DNA of 64,000 bases from Desulfosporosinus sp. OT (GCF_000224515.1 NZ_AGAF01000053.1:1-64000); one strand, 5' to 3'. Shown: positions 27,313 through 36,932, numbered from the stretch's first letter. A program made the numbers and translations. The notes: generated from the sequence alone by a model not told the origin.

Positions 27313-27751
27313 AATAGCACTCTCCCTCATTCAAGATAACTTTCTTCTACACAGAACCATTGAAGACTCCTGTTAAAACTGTTTATTCCATCATACACAA
27401 TATTTCATAATAATTATGTTAAAAGTCATTTTACAAAGCTCTATCAAAATTATTAACTGACTCACTCGCTAAGGAAGCTTACATTTGGGTTTTCTGGTTT
27501 ATCTTATCTAACAGACATTTATCAATTGGATGATACCCCGATACCATTATACCATAAAAAGGTAAACATCTTCGTATATAAGTTTTGTGGTGAATTAACT
27601 TCTTCCACAGAAGATGATAGCCAATGTGTTATGTTTCGTATTCATTGCCCACTCACGGACGCCCTTTCCATGTTAAATAAGCTAAATGTGCTTTCAACCA
27701 GTTTATCATCCCAAAGTGCCAACAAGTAGTGAGGTATTGAAATTGTCCATA
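27313..27751. other. Region without a recognisable gene
   Basis: An open plus-strand frame at 27526-27729 lacks a ribosome-binding site and I cannot match it to a family. The rest is AT-rich intergenic DNA upstream of the Uma2 remnant and downstream of the DUF1848 gene. Confidence 0.3.
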
Positions 27752-28678
27752 CTAAAACAAGCTAATTTGCTGCAGCTTATTGGATTTACCCTTTCTGTCC
27801 GTGATTTTTTCACCCTCTGCTATCGAACCGATAAGCATTTCACTGTTTGGCTTATGAGAGTTATGACGCCGCAGAGTGGTAAACGGACTGTCATTAGCGT
27901 AACAATAAACGCATCCGTTGGGGCAGGTGTTATAGGCGCCAATATCAATGCTTTCCATACAGCCGCAGCCATTGCGCTGGTTTTTATCAGGCGAAATGTT
28001 TAAACTACAGCCGCAAACTCTTTCGAGTACAGCTTTGTCAATACAGCTGGCCTTTTGGATTCCATAAGGTGCCAGGTCTATTTTTTCGCAGCAGGCCTTC
28101 GCTGTAAATCCGCAGGCCTCGGCGGTTTCCGCAATATAACCGGCAAGTTCAGCTTTCTCTTCATCATTAATTTCACGGATAAGCGGTGTTTTTAGTTTTC
28201 GATATGTCTCCACAAAACTGATGGTCACGCTTTCAGTGAAAGGTGCGAGTTTTTGGCAAAGCCGTTCAAATTGCAATTTATGATAATCAATAGTCAAACT
28301 ATCATTGAGCATAATCGGATCATAGCGCCACAAAACACGTTCTTTGCCGATTTGTTGGGAAAGCTCTATAAAGGTGTCCTCAATAGTTAGCTTATCACGC
28401 AGGTTTTGCTCTATAGTCCGGTCATAAGGTGTCAGAGTAAACTGAAAATAGTATTTGTATCCCATCTCATCAATGAGTTTGAGGTGAGGTAAAATATTTT
28501 CAGCATCCTTTGTCCAGAATACAAGGCAATCAACCAGCTCAGGATTAAGCGGCAGGCGTGAAATCTGGGCCTTGTTCCTGGGGTTTCTGGTCAATACAAA
28601 TCCTGCTTTCAAGCGGTTGATAAACCATTCCGAATAGTAACAGGGAATATCGGTTCGTCGGGACACCGAAACTATCAT
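27752..28678 (-). CDS. DUF1848-family protein with a C-terminal CxxxCxxC cluster
   Basis: A 308-residue protein beginning MIVSVSRRTDIPCYYSEWF, the DUF1848 start, with FVLTRNPRNKAQISRLPL and WTKDAENILPHL. The C-terminal third has CGCMESIDIG, then CPNGCVYCYA, a CxxxCxxC cluster like that of radical-SAM enzymes, so an Fe-S-dependent enzyme is likely, although the function is not established. Upstream cysteines (ACGFTAKACCEK) may help bind a second cluster. It starts at ATG 28678 after GGGGAG. A deleted copy lies at 34205-34364. Confidence 0.85.
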   Translation of the reverse strand: MIVSVSRRTDIPCYYSEWFINRLKAGFVLTRNPRNKAQISRLPLNPELVDCLVFWTKDAENILPHLKLIDEMGYKYYFQFTLTPYDRTIEQNLRDKLTIEDTFIELSQQIGKERVLWRYDPIMLNDSLTIDYHKLQFERLCQKLAPFTESVTISFVETYRKLKTPLIREINDEEKAELAGYIAETAEACGFTAKACCEKIDLAPYGIQKASCIDKAVLERVCGCSLNISPDKNQRNGCGCMESIDIGAYNTCPNGCVYCYANDSPFTTLRRHNSHKPNSEMLIGSIAEGEKITDRKGKSNKLQQISLF

Positions 28679-28693
28679 TAAACATCACTCCCC

Positions 28694-28840
28694 TCAGGAC
28701 CCTGTTGTTTTATAATGTCTGACCCCCATGCGCCAGAAGATCAAACAAGGAATGATAAACAACATTCCCACCAAGGGCAGGAACATATAATAAGTCTTAT
28801 CAGATTTTCCGATCAAATATAAAAAAAAGAGGGCTAGTGA
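28694..28840 (-). pseudogene. C-terminal fragment of an ABC-2 permease (duplicate of the gene at 34380)
   Basis: The minus strand reads LYLIGKSDKTYYMFLPLVGM and LFIIPCLIFWRMGVRHY, nearly identical to the last 45 residues of the intact permease ending at 34380. The upstream part of this frame (to 28957) is unrelated. The order permease end then DUF1848 start is the same as at 34364-34380, which shows a segmental duplication. Confidence 0.85.
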
Positions 28841-28988
28841 GGAATGCCATATTGTGATCCTGCAAAAATCCTTGAGCTTTAAATCCACCTTCGAATCTAT
28901 ACTTGACTGATTAGTCTTTATCAAAGCGGCTATTCCTGATCTTCCTGAGCTTAGCAAGGCACAAAGGCAGGATGCTGACGATTAGTAC

Positions 28989-31025
28989 CTACAGCTTGGC
29001 ATGAGCTTGCACAATCGATTTCACAATAGTCTCGATAATCGCTTGCGATTCCGTCGAAGCAATTTCAAATCTTAAACCGCTACTATTTTGAAACACAGCA
29101 GCCGGCAGACGGTCATTATAGTTTTTACGCAGTTTAACGTCAATTCCGTCAATTTGTTTCATATCAAATGTTGATTCCGGCGTTGCCACTGGAGCGAACC
29201 AAGGGTGATCTCCTTTGATCATCTGTACATTAATGAAAGGTGTTGATGTTCCTTTCGTATTCGTATAGTATAACGAAAAGGTTTCTGACTTTTTGTCCCC
29301 TTGAATATAGATCATGGAATTTTGCATATCAAATTTATATCCCTGGGGAATGACTACATCCCCTGCTTGGATAGTATTAAAGCTTAACCCATCTGTAGCC
29401 GAAGTGCCCCCTTTTCCTATATAAATGTCTGAAGGCGGATTTTTAGCCGGAACTGCTATACTGGCACAGATTTTCTTTAACTCCTCGATTGAAATGCCCC
29501 CGCCGATTATATTGTTGGCAGTATACTCTACACCGTCCTTTGTGAACTGAATATATGCATCTCCAATCGTTCTCACGTATAAAATTGCCGGCAAATCACC
29601 TATTTGGATTTGGGTTTTCGTTGAGCGATCAGAAACATTAGGATCCATCCCTTTGGGGAGCCCTTCCGAGATTGTAAATGCTGCGTAGCTACCATAGGCA
29701 GCTAAGTACCCTACACCGGAAGCGTTATCCGGAGGCATGTTTTGGCTGCTGCTGATCTGCGAAGAGGTAAGCTGGTATCCAGCGGTGTAGCGTGGAAGTA
29801 AGGGGGTAAATGGCAGATATTGATGGTAATTAAAGCTTCCATTTTGCTCAGAAGAAGATTGATTAGACTGAGTTATAGGTTCGCCTGATTTGCCATTTGT
29901 CACGGCGGCCACTTTTCCAACTGTACCGGAATTGTTCACCTTAGCATTGGTCAAAGTTACATATACCAGAACAGATACTACTGAAATAACTAATAAAGTC
30001 CACTTTAACGGTACTTTACGAAAAACTTTTACCATTCCAATTCTTCTCCTTATCTGTGACCGTGTGCCCAACAAATTTGCCATACTTACAATTCTTGATA
30101 CTCTCATGTTGCTCTCCGCCAACTTGATAAGCGTAAAGGCATACTCCTTAGGGTCATCAATACCCATCTTTTCAATAGCCAAATAATCACAAGCTATTTC
30201 TTGATCTTCACGCAATTTTATTAATGCGTACCAAAGCAGAGGGTTAAACCAATGTAGTATAAGCAAACCCTGTGTCAACCAGTTTACCAATATGTCCTTA
30301 CACTTGAAGTGAGTTAACTCATGCGTAAAGACATGATTAAGCTGCTCAGGGTTGAAATCCTCTAAAAGGCCAACCGGCACTAAAAGTTTGGGACAGAATA
30401 ATCCGTATAGCGATGGGCTTGTGATTATCTTCGTTTGAATTAAAGGAACTTCGGCCTTGATGTTTAGTTTGTTCTTGGCTCTTATATAAGCGGAGACTAA
30501 ATCGGTATCAACTACAGGCAAACCTTGAATATTTTTCGCAAATCTTCTATTGATTAAGCCGGTAATCATGAACAAAACAGCAACTCCTATAAGCCAAAGG
30601 AAGAATAAAAGCCGGTGAATAAACCGGTAGTTGGCCAAAGCATTATGGGGTTCGCCCATATTATGTAATACACTCGGCTTTGGGGCCGCGGCAATTTGGT
30701 TTATGCTATTAACCTTTTCTTGCTCGCTAAATCCAACGCCTGCTGCGGAAAGGCGTGACGGCGTTTCCGTCCCTCCATAGAGAGAAGCCGTTTTTTGTAT
30801 ATCCAAGTTGGTAAGATTATAAATGCTCAATGAACTTTGGGGAGCCCATGGTACAAGCAAACTGACAAAAACAGCAACCCATAACCAGTAGTGCAAACGT
30901 GCTCCAATTCGGTTCTTCACCACTAACTTCACAAGCAGTAGAAGAATTACCAGGAAGCTTACCTTTACCGAAGAACTCCAGATCCAGTCAAAGAAGCCAA
31001 GATAATCCAGATGAATTGGCGGCAC
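28989..31025 (-). CDS. BlaR1/MecR1-type M56 peptidase sensor
   Basis: A 678-residue membrane protein. The N-terminal M56 domain has several helices (about 20-60 and 135-158) and the zinc motif HELTH at residues 235-239, within a cytoplasmic-side protease region. One more helix (about 343-360) leads to an extracellular C-terminal part that is not a penicillin-binding sensor but resembles DUF4367-type domains (FEIASTESQAIIETIVKSI). By family analogy it senses a signal outside and cleaves or triggers loss of the BlaI repressor. It is directly downstream of blaI, with a 2-base gap. Confidence 0.9.
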   Translation of the reverse strand: MPPIHLDYLGFFDWIWSSSVKVSFLVILLLLVKLVVKNRIGARLHYWLWVAVFVSLLVPWAPQSSLSIYNLTNLDIQKTASLYGGTETPSRLSAAGVGFSEQEKVNSINQIAAAPKPSVLHNMGEPHNALANYRFIHRLLFFLWLIGVAVLFMITGLINRRFAKNIQGLPVVDTDLVSAYIRAKNKLNIKAEVPLIQTKIITSPSLYGLFCPKLLVPVGLLEDFNPEQLNHVFTHELTHFKCKDILVNWLTQGLLILHWFNPLLWYALIKLREDQEIACDYLAIEKMGIDDPKEYAFTLIKLAESNMRVSRIVSMANLLGTRSQIRRRIGMVKVFRKVPLKWTLLVISVVSVLVYVTLTNAKVNNSGTVGKVAAVTNGKSGEPITQSNQSSSEQNGSFNYHQYLPFTPLLPRYTAGYQLTSSQISSSQNMPPDNASGVGYLAAYGSYAAFTISEGLPKGMDPNVSDRSTKTQIQIGDLPAILYVRTIGDAYIQFTKDGVEYTANNIIGGGISIEELKKICASIAVPAKNPPSDIYIGKGGTSATDGLSFNTIQAGDVVIPQGYKFDMQNSMIYIQGDKKSETFSLYYTNTKGTSTPFINVQMIKGDHPWFAPVATPESTFDMKQIDGIDVKLRKNYNDRLPAAVFQNSSGLRFEIASTESQAIIETIVKSIVQAHAKL

Positions 31026-31027
31026 TG

Positions 31028-31405
31028 TCAGTCCTTCCTTTCTTCTAGGATGCGTTTCAGCTCTTCAATATCATCCTTCGATAATTCCTCTTCTTGAAGA
31101 AAGGTAACTAACAGCGGTTTAAATGCCCCACCCAAAACCCGGCTGACAAAAGATTGGGTCTCTGACCTGATGCACTCGGTCTCACTAACCAAGGAATAGT
31201 ACCAATAGATCCTGCGCTTTTCCTTATAACCCAGAGCCTTTTTCTTCACCAACCTTGTGATTAATGATTTTACTGTGTTAGGCTTCCATTCGGCTATGCC
31301 TTCTAAGGCATCAACAATTTCGTTGGCAGTAAGAGGAGAATTTCTTGACCACACTATTTTCATTACTTCCCACTCGGCATCCGATATTTTCGGTGTCTCA
31401 GCCAT
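31028..31405 (-). CDS. BlaI/MecI-family repressor
   Basis: A 125-residue winged-helix repressor. It starts ISDAEWEVMKIVWSRNSPLT, with EWKPNTVKSLITRLVKKKAL as recognition helix and RRIYWYYSLV as wing, exactly the BlaI/MecI layout. The C-terminal dimerisation and cleavage region follows. It represses its own operon with the BlaR1-like sensor, and by neighbourhood possibly the two-component system further downstream on the same strand. A BlaI-type TACA-NN-TGTA site lies in the promoter. Confidence 0.93.
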   Translation of the reverse strand: MAETPKISDAEWEVMKIVWSRNSPLTANEIVDALEGIAEWKPNTVKSLITRLVKKKALGYKEKRRIYWYYSLVSETECIRSETQSFVSRVLGGAFKPLLVTFLQEEELSKDDIEELKRILEERKD

Positions 31406-31440
31406 ATGTTTCCTCGATTCTTCAGTTTACTTTTGTAATC

Positions 31441-31469
31441 ATTATTACACTTGTAGTTATAGTTGTCAA
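31441..31469 (-). promoter_or_regulatory. blaI promoter with BlaI-type operator
   Basis: Minus strand: TTGACA (31469-31464), 17 bases, AATAAT (31446-31441). TACA-AG-TGTA (31446-31455) lies between and over the -10, matching the TACA/TGTA half-sites of BlaI/MecI operators. Confidence 0.82.
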
Positions 31470-31490
31470 TATCCTATTCAAAGCAAACAA

Positions 31491-31533
31491 CAAAGCAGTT
31501 ATCCCTTGCCTAAAACAACGGATAACTGCTTTG
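31491..31533. terminator. 14-bp hairpin, also present at 37181-37216
   Basis: CAAAGCAGTTATCC (31491-31504) pairs with 31520-31533 around a 15-base loop. It follows the minus-strand kinase operon in one direction. A close relative with the same loop words (TTGCC, AAAACAAC) occurs at 37181-37216, with related flanks (TATTCA-AGCAAA), so it is a duplicated terminator. Confidence 0.6.
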
Positions 31534-31543
31534 TCTTATCTAT

Positions 31544-33262
31544 TCAACTCCCGCTGATAAATTCAAACCAGAATACCACGCCTTCTCCTGTGTTTTTGGC
31601 CCCATAGCTGAAGTGAAATAATTCCAGAATCGTCCGGGCAATGGCCAACCCCAGACCCGTGCCCTTAGTCCTTCCCCGCGACTCATCCCCTTTTTTATAG
31701 GGCAGCCAGATTTCTTTAATCTTTTCCTCAGGAATATGGCTGCCGCTATTAAACAGTGCAAAGGTACCGGCGCTGATTTCCAGCCCGATTCTTCCCCCTT
31801 CCGGGGTATTATCCAAAGCGTTGACAAAAAGATTATCAATCACCCGTTCCATTAAGGAGGGGTCTGCTTTGACTACTGCCTCCCCTTCCAAACTTACCTG
31901 AATGAGCTTTTCAGCACAAACCTGGCGGTAACGATCTATGACCTGAGTACACACTGCTTGAAGTAAAACCTCCTCAGATTTTATGGGCAGTAAACCGGCT
32001 TCTAATCCGGACAACTCCAGGATTTCCCGGATAATCTCATCCATCCGCTCCACATTGGTTTGGATACCCGCCGCATAATGCTCCCTCTTTTCCGTCCGGA
32101 CATTTTCCCTGAGATTCTGGGCATAGCCGGAAATAATACTGAGAGGGGTTTTCAGATCATGGGCCAACGCGCTGGCAGTATCCCTGCGGAATTGTTCCAG
32201 CTCCTCCCGCTGGCGGTAGGTTTTATAGGTTTGGCCGGCCAGTATTAAAGCTACGCTGAGAAAGGTGATCAGGCAGGCAGCCCAGACAAAGAGCAAAGTG
32301 CCCCGGCATTCATCCCAAAGATTGACCTGGCGGGCAAAGACTGTCCAGAATTCGCTGTAATAGCCTCCTTGGTCATCCGTCGATTTGACCATATTTTGAT
32401 AAGGCTGGGGCCAATAGAAGTAATAGGTCAGCCCCCTCACCCTTTCGCTCAAGTTATAATCCTTATCCGGAAAATGCCGGACAGCTTCCTTTAACTTTTC
32501 CTGATCCAGGACCAGCTCACGCAGGCTGGCTGCTTCCTCCTGATCAAGGAGGCGGTTATTGGTAGGCTGAATGCCGCCATATTTGAAATAGGGTAATTTT
32601 TTGCTATTTTGCTTGTAGTCCGAAGTATACATTATTGCCTTTAAATCTGTTCCGCTGCTTGACTTAAGCTGCCCCTCTTCGTCGAAAGTGTCCGCATACA
32701 TAGGCACCACTTTAATTGTCTCAGGAATAATCATTTCGTTATCCACCCAGAGTCCCTCCAAATCGAGAGAATATCCGGCCAGATCACCAGCTTTTTTCGC
32801 CTGAGGCCGGGCGTTCAGATAATTTTCCAGTTCCGCCGTCTCTTCTTCACTGAACCACTCTCGGGGGTTTAAATAGCCATACCCGGCATAATTCGTACTG
32901 CCTTCACGATGTTCTGTATAGCTGCATTCCCAGTAATCGTTGGTATTGTAAATCAGACTGTAATCCCCTGAATAGAGGGCAGCTTCTGCCCCAGAATAGC
33001 TTATGAAAGAAATTTGTTTCGCCAATTCCTTTTTCAGCTTCGCCGTATCCGTCGGCTGCCCACTGCTCTCCGTAGTGTCCCTCAAGATATCTTCAACCCT
33101 ATTATTGACCTGCAAAGCAAGGGTACTCAGCTCTAAGCCCTTAACTTCCTTCTCCCGGGATATCAGAAACACGCTGAAAGCCGTCATCAGCACCAGGTAA
33201 GTGGCCATTAACGTCCCAACGATGCGGAGATAGATTCTTCTCTTTATCTTATTTCTCTGCAC
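31544..33262 (-). CDS. Sensor histidine kinase
   Basis: A 572-residue membrane kinase. Helix 1 (about 11-33) and helix 2 (about 322-343) frame a large extracellular sensor of nearly 290 residues with no domain I recognise. The HisKA box follows (ALAHDLKTPLSIISGY, His 368). The ATPase domain has N box VIDNLFVNALDNTP and G boxes (GTGLGLAIARTI). It phosphorylates the OmpR-type regulator encoded 2 bases upstream. The unusually large extracellular domain suggests detection of an envelope signal or ligand. Confidence 0.92.
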   Translation of the reverse strand: MQRNKIKRRIYLRIVGTLMATYLVLMTAFSVFLISREKEVKGLELSTLALQVNNRVEDILRDTTESSGQPTDTAKLKKELAKQISFISYSGAEAALYSGDYSLIYNTNDYWECSYTEHREGSTNYAGYGYLNPREWFSEEETAELENYLNARPQAKKAGDLAGYSLDLEGLWVDNEMIIPETIKVVPMYADTFDEEGQLKSSSGTDLKAIMYTSDYKQNSKKLPYFKYGGIQPTNNRLLDQEEAASLRELVLDQEKLKEAVRHFPDKDYNLSERVRGLTYYFYWPQPYQNMVKSTDDQGGYYSEFWTVFARQVNLWDECRGTLLFVWAACLITFLSVALILAGQTYKTYRQREELEQFRRDTASALAHDLKTPLSIISGYAQNLRENVRTEKREHYAAGIQTNVERMDEIIREILELSGLEAGLLPIKSEEVLLQAVCTQVIDRYRQVCAEKLIQVSLEGEAVVKADPSLMERVIDNLFVNALDNTPEGGRIGLEISAGTFALFNSGSHIPEEKIKEIWLPYKKGDESRGRTKGTGLGLAIARTILELFHFSYGAKNTGEGVVFWFEFISGS

Positions 33263-33264
33263 TG

Positions 33265-33942
33265 CTATCCCTCCAATTTGTACCCTCGTTTAATGACGGT
33301 TTTAATTTGCCTTGCAGCCTCTCCCAGGGCTTGGCGCAATTTTTTCACATGGTTGTCCACGACTCTGTCATTCCCTGCAAAGTCATAGCCCCAGATGCGG
33401 ATGAGCAGGCTTTCCCGGCTCACGATCCGGCCGCGGTTCTCCAGGAGTGCTTTTAAAATGGCAAATTCCATGGGAGCCAGAACTGCTTCATGGTCATTGA
33501 CAAACACCTGACAGCGAAAAAGGTCCATCCTGATGCTGCCGGCTGAAATCAACTCATTGCCGATCATCCCTTTAGTCCGTCTGAGCAAAGCCGTAACCTT
33601 GGCGTACAGCTCCGCCAGGGAAAAGGGCTTAACGATGTAATCATCGCAGCCCAGGTGATATCCCTGCAAACGGTCCCGCTCCTGATGTCTGGCCGTCAGA
33701 AAAATTATGGGCACATTACTTCTTTTCCGGATTTCCCGGCAGATGGTAAATCCGTCTACTTCCAGCAGCATTACATCCAGCAGCACTAAATCATATTCCT
33801 GCTCAAGACATTTCTGCAGGCCTTCCTCCCCGCTCCGGGCCGAATCCAGCCTCAAGGTCCCGCCGCTTTTCTCTGTAAAATAATCGGTGATGATTTCCCG
33901 TATCTCTTGATCATCTTCAACTAACAGCAACTTAATCGTCAT
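33265..33942 (-). CDS. OmpR-family response regulator
   Basis: A 225-residue regulator. The receiver domain (1-115) has the acidic pair ED at 9-10, the phospho-acceptor Asp 56 (LVLLDVML) and Lys 105 (VKPFS). The C-terminal winged helix has ILKALLENRGRIVSRESLLI and DNHVKKLRQALG. It is activated by the adjacent kinase and controls transcription. The ABC-2 exporter genes about 440 bases upstream on the same strand are plausible targets, as many such systems control an adjacent exporter. Confidence 0.94.
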   Translation of the reverse strand: MTIKLLLVEDDQEIREIITDYFTEKSGGTLRLDSARSGEEGLQKCLEQEYDLVLLDVMLLEVDGFTICREIRKRSNVPIIFLTARHQERDRLQGYHLGCDDYIVKPFSLAELYAKVTALLRRTKGMIGNELISAGSIRMDLFRCQVFVNDHEAVLAPMEFAILKALLENRGRIVSRESLLIRIWGYDFAGNDRVVDNHVKKLRQALGEAARQIKTVIKRGYKLEG

Positions 33943-34040
33943 GTTCCCACCTCTAAGAATAGGTTACCATACCCATCTATCTTTCCTGTATCCTTGCTAA
34001 ACTTTTTTTGAGTGATGACAATCATTCCTATTAAAAAACT

Positions 34041-34140
34041 TAGCTGGCGCCCACACGAAGACACTGTCTTCGCACGTATTAGCCCTTCTTGCAGACACTG
34101 TTTCGCACGGATTACTCTTCTTGCAGACATCATCTTTCCA
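34041..34140 (+). repeat. Interspersed repeat B, copy 1
   Basis: GCTGGCGCCCACACGAAGAC and ACTGTCTTCGCACGTATTAG, then TTCTTGCAGACACTG and a second TTCGCACG unit. A near-identical sequence lies at 59603-59690. The unit contains the dyad GAAGACA-C-TGTCTTC and is internally repeated. Confidence 0.8.
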
Positions 34141-34204
34141 CGATGTAGTACAAAAAAATTCCTCCGAAAATTAGTCGGGGGAACAAAAAAATAAAAGTAT
34201 CGGC

Positions 34205-34364
34205 AGTATTCTTCAAGTCCTTTCTGTCCGGGATTTTCTCACCTCTCTATTTAGCAATAGCAACAAGCATTTTTGGTAATTACAAATCCTGCTTTCAAGC
34301 GGTTCATAAACCATTCAGAATAATAACACGGAATATCGGTTCGTCGGGACGCTGAAACGATCAT
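34205..34364 (-). pseudogene. DUF1848 copy with its middle deleted
   Basis: ATG 34364 opens MIVSASRRTDIPCYYSEWFM and NRLKAGFVIT, then jumps within a few bases to MLVAIAK and RGEKIPDRK, which match the last residues of the intact DUF1848 protein (MLIGSIAEGEKITDRK). About 750 bases of the gene are missing between the two ends, and a stop lies in the join. Confidence 0.8.
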
Positions 34365-34379
34365 TAAGAATCACTCCCC

Positions 34380-35156
34380 TCACGACCCTGTTGATTGATA
34401 ATGTCTGACACCTATGCGCCAGAAGATCAAACAAGGAATGATAAACAACATTCCCACCAGGGGCAGAAACATATAACAAGTATTATCTGATTTTCCGATC
34501 AAATATATAAAAGGGTAATATTGAAAGAGAGCTAAGGGGATAACAAAGGTTAAAAACTTTAAAACTCCTTCTCCATAAACAGAAAACGGATACCGGCCGA
34601 ACTCTCTGCCTCCATCGGTAAAGATATTCATAAATTCCAGTCCTTCTATGGTAAAAAAGCACAGACTTGCATAGATGATAAATAATCCGGAAAAGACAAT
34701 TATTCCTCCGGCAAGCATAAATATCAGGGTTAAAATCTTATCAAAAGTCCAGTCAACCCTGCTCGCGGGAATGGCATAGGCAAACATCACCAGGGCCTGA
34801 AGCAAACGTCCTATCCGTGAAAATTCAATCCGCGAGGCCAATACCTGTAAAATCTCGTTTCTGGGGCGAACCATAATGCGGTCAAATTCTCCGTTGGAAA
34901 TTATTCCGGAAAAGGCATCAAACCCGCGCACAAAGCACTCCGCCAGAGAAAAGGAAGTTAGGATAACCGCAAAGCATAACAGCACCTCTGAAAAGGTGAA
35001 CCCCTTTACTGAATTAAAACGAGAAAACATAAAGTAAACTCCCAAAAATGTCGTAAATGACACCAGAAACTGTCCCACGGCAGACATAATGAAGGAAACC
35101 TTATACTGCATTTGACTTCTTAAAATAATCGAAGCATATTTCCAATATAAGTTCAT
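34380..35156 (-). CDS. ABC-2 type exporter permease (DUF990-like)
   Basis: A 258-residue membrane protein with about six helices. It starts MNLYWKYASIILRSQMQYKV and contains VRPRNEILQVLASRIEFSRIG in the loop after helix 3. It matches the ABC-2 permeases that pair with a second permease and an ATPase encoded just upstream (35158 and 35958). The complex probably exports a lipophilic compound or peptide. A fragment of a second copy lies at 28694, and a scrap near 45929. Confidence 0.85.
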   Translation of the reverse strand: MNLYWKYASIILRSQMQYKVSFIMSAVGQFLVSFTTFLGVYFMFSRFNSVKGFTFSEVLLCFAVILTSFSLAECFVRGFDAFSGIISNGEFDRIMVRPRNEILQVLASRIEFSRIGRLLQALVMFAYAIPASRVDWTFDKILTLIFMLAGGIIVFSGLFIIYASLCFFTIEGLEFMNIFTDGGREFGRYPFSVYGEGVLKFLTFVIPLALFQYYPFIYLIGKSDNTCYMFLPLVGMLFIIPCLIFWRIGVRHYQSTGS

Positions 35157-35157
35157 G

Positions 35158-35961
35158 TCAGCCTCCCTGTACTACAACTTTTTTCAGCGCCTGTTGCATC
35201 AGCAGCTTTCCTAATTTTAAAAGAATGCCCAGCCAGATGATTTGGAACAGCACACTCTTGAGTATCTCTGAGCTGGCAATATAGCCGTTATAAATCTGAA
35301 AGGGCGTGTTTTGCATGGAGGCAAAGGGTAAAAGCATCACCAAGGTCTGCAGTTTCTGGGGAAAAAACGGCAGCGGTATGATCGCCCCTCCCAAGAATTC
35401 CACCACGCTTGTGGTCAGAATGCGGATACCCAGGGATGATAAGGTATAAAAGACGGAAATATAAATCAACATGGAAAAAGCGACTAAGACCAAAAAACCA
35501 AGGATCAGGGAAATAATAAACATCAGCCCGGCAACAGGAGTACAAGGAAGGGAAATATTAAAAGGCTTCGGCAGAAAGACAGCCACGATCAAAATGGGAA
35601 AGCAGCGCAGTATGGCCCTGGAAAGACGAACGGCCATATTTTTCACAAACCACATGGCATAGAGATCGATCGGCCGGCATAGCTCGTAAGCGATGTTGCC
35701 GCTGGTGATGGAATTGAAAATATCATTGTCGAAATACCAGGCCATGTAAAGCGCCAAAAACCCCTGCTGCAGCCAAATATAGCTTGAAAGTTCAGGGAAT
35801 GTCATGGGAAGTGAATTTTCACCATTTTGATAAAATGCCCGGAACATTAAAAGCGTCATACCGCCCCAGACAAATTGTGTTGCAACACCGGCCCAAGCCG
35901 CCCCACGATATTGCAGGCCGTTGGTAAGCCTTATCTTGAAGAAAGACAGATATTTATTCAT
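35158..35961 (-). CDS. ABC-2 type exporter permease (DUF990-like), second subunit
   Basis: A 267-residue protein with about six helices. It opens MNKYLSFFKIRLTNGLQYRG and has NIAYELCRPIDLYAMWFVKN before helix 3, the same loop position as its partner. It overlaps the ATPase gene by 4 bases and is 1 base from the second permease, so the three are co-translated. By family it forms the membrane heterodimer of an ABC-2 exporter. The substrate is unknown. Confidence 0.86.
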   Translation of the reverse strand: MNKYLSFFKIRLTNGLQYRGAAWAGVATQFVWGGMTLLMFRAFYQNGENSLPMTFPELSSYIWLQQGFLALYMAWYFDNDIFNSITSGNIAYELCRPIDLYAMWFVKNMAVRLSRAILRCFPILIVAVFLPKPFNISLPCTPVAGLMFIISLILGFLVLVAFSMLIYISVFYTLSSLGIRILTTSVVEFLGGAIIPLPFFPQKLQTLVMLLPFASMQNTPFQIYNGYIASSEILKSVLFQIIWLGILLKLGKLLMQQALKKVVVQGG

Positions 35962-36932
35962 ATCTCAAACTCCTTATAAAGGGATACAACCATTTCTTCC
36001 GCTGTTGCTCCTGTGACAGAAATATCGTTGATTTCCACCTGCCTCGATATTTGAGCTATGGCCTCGGAAACAGAAATCACCTCTGTGTCAAGCACAATTT
36101 CGGCGTGTCCGTCCAAATTTTCAGTAAAGCTCATACCCTTTCCTGCTTCAGCAAGGATACCCACAAAATCCACTGTAAGTCTCTTGTGGCTGGAATTCCT
36201 CTTTTTCAGCTCGCGCAAAGAACCATCCAACAGGATTTTCCCCTTGCCAATCAACAGAATTCTTTCCGTTAGAGCTTCGATGTCCTGCATATCGTGGGTC
36301 GTCAGGATTACGGTTGTTTTACGTTCGCTGTTTAAAGTTTTAATAAATTTGCGCACCGCAATTTTAGAAACGGCATCCAGACCGATTGTCGGTTCATCTA
36401 AAAACAGAATTTTGGGACTATGTAAAAGAGAAGCGGCGATTTCACAGCGCATGCGCTGACCGAGGGAGAGTTGTCTAGCCGGGGTTCGGATGATTTCACT
36501 GATATCGAGAAGTTCTGTAAGTTCATCAAGATTCCTCTTAAAGGCTGTATCGTCCACTTTATAGATATCCTTGATCAGCTCAAAGCTGTCGGCTACGGGA
36601 ACATCCCACCAAAGCTGACTGCGCTGACCAAAAACAACGCCGATTTCCCTGACATGGGCGATCCTCTCCTGCCAGGGTGTTTTGCCGTTAATGCTGCATT
36701 CGCCGCTGTCCGGAGTTAAAATTCCGCTCATTATTTTAATGGTGCTGCTTTTCCCAGCGCCGTTGGGGCCGATATAACCGACCATTTCTCCGTCCTTAAT
36801 GGTAAAGGAAACATCCCTAAGGGCCTGGATATAACTATACTCTTTGCGCAGCAGTGCTTTGACGGCTTCGCTCAGCCCGGCATTCCGCTTGGCAACCTTA
36901 AAGGTTTTGTTAATGTTCTTTAACTCGATCAT
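35958..36932 (-). CDS. ABC-2 type exporter ATPase
   Basis: A 324-residue ATPase with Walker A GPNGAGKSS, signature LSLGQRMRCEIAASL, Walker B ILFLDEPTIGLD and H-loop LTTHDMQD. It has the approximately 80-residue C-terminal extension typical of natA/CcmA-like exporters. It is first in the operon with the two DUF990-type permeases. It provides energy for export at the cytoplasmic face. ATG 36932 lies in a sparse context, with AGGCAAAG upstream. Confidence 0.92.
   Translation of the reverse strand: MIELKNINKTFKVAKRNAGLSEAVKALLRKEYSYIQALRDVSFTIKDGEMVGYIGPNGAGKSSTIKIMSGILTPDSGECSINGKTPWQERIAHVREIGVVFGQRSQLWWDVPVADSFELIKDIYKVDDTAFKRNLDELTELLDISEIIRTPARQLSLGQRMRCEIAASLLHSPKILFLDEPTIGLDAVSKIAVRKFIKTLNSERKTTVILTTHDMQDIEALTERILLIGKGKILLDGSLRELKKRNSSHKRLTVDFVGILAEAGKGMSFTENLDGHAEIVLDTEVISVSEAIAQISRQVEINDISVTGATAEEMVVSLYKEFEI

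Noticed and set aside
30060..30186. Plus-strand ORF inside the blaR1 region
   Set aside because: It is antisense to the M56 domain with its HELTH zinc motif, and has no ribosome-binding site.
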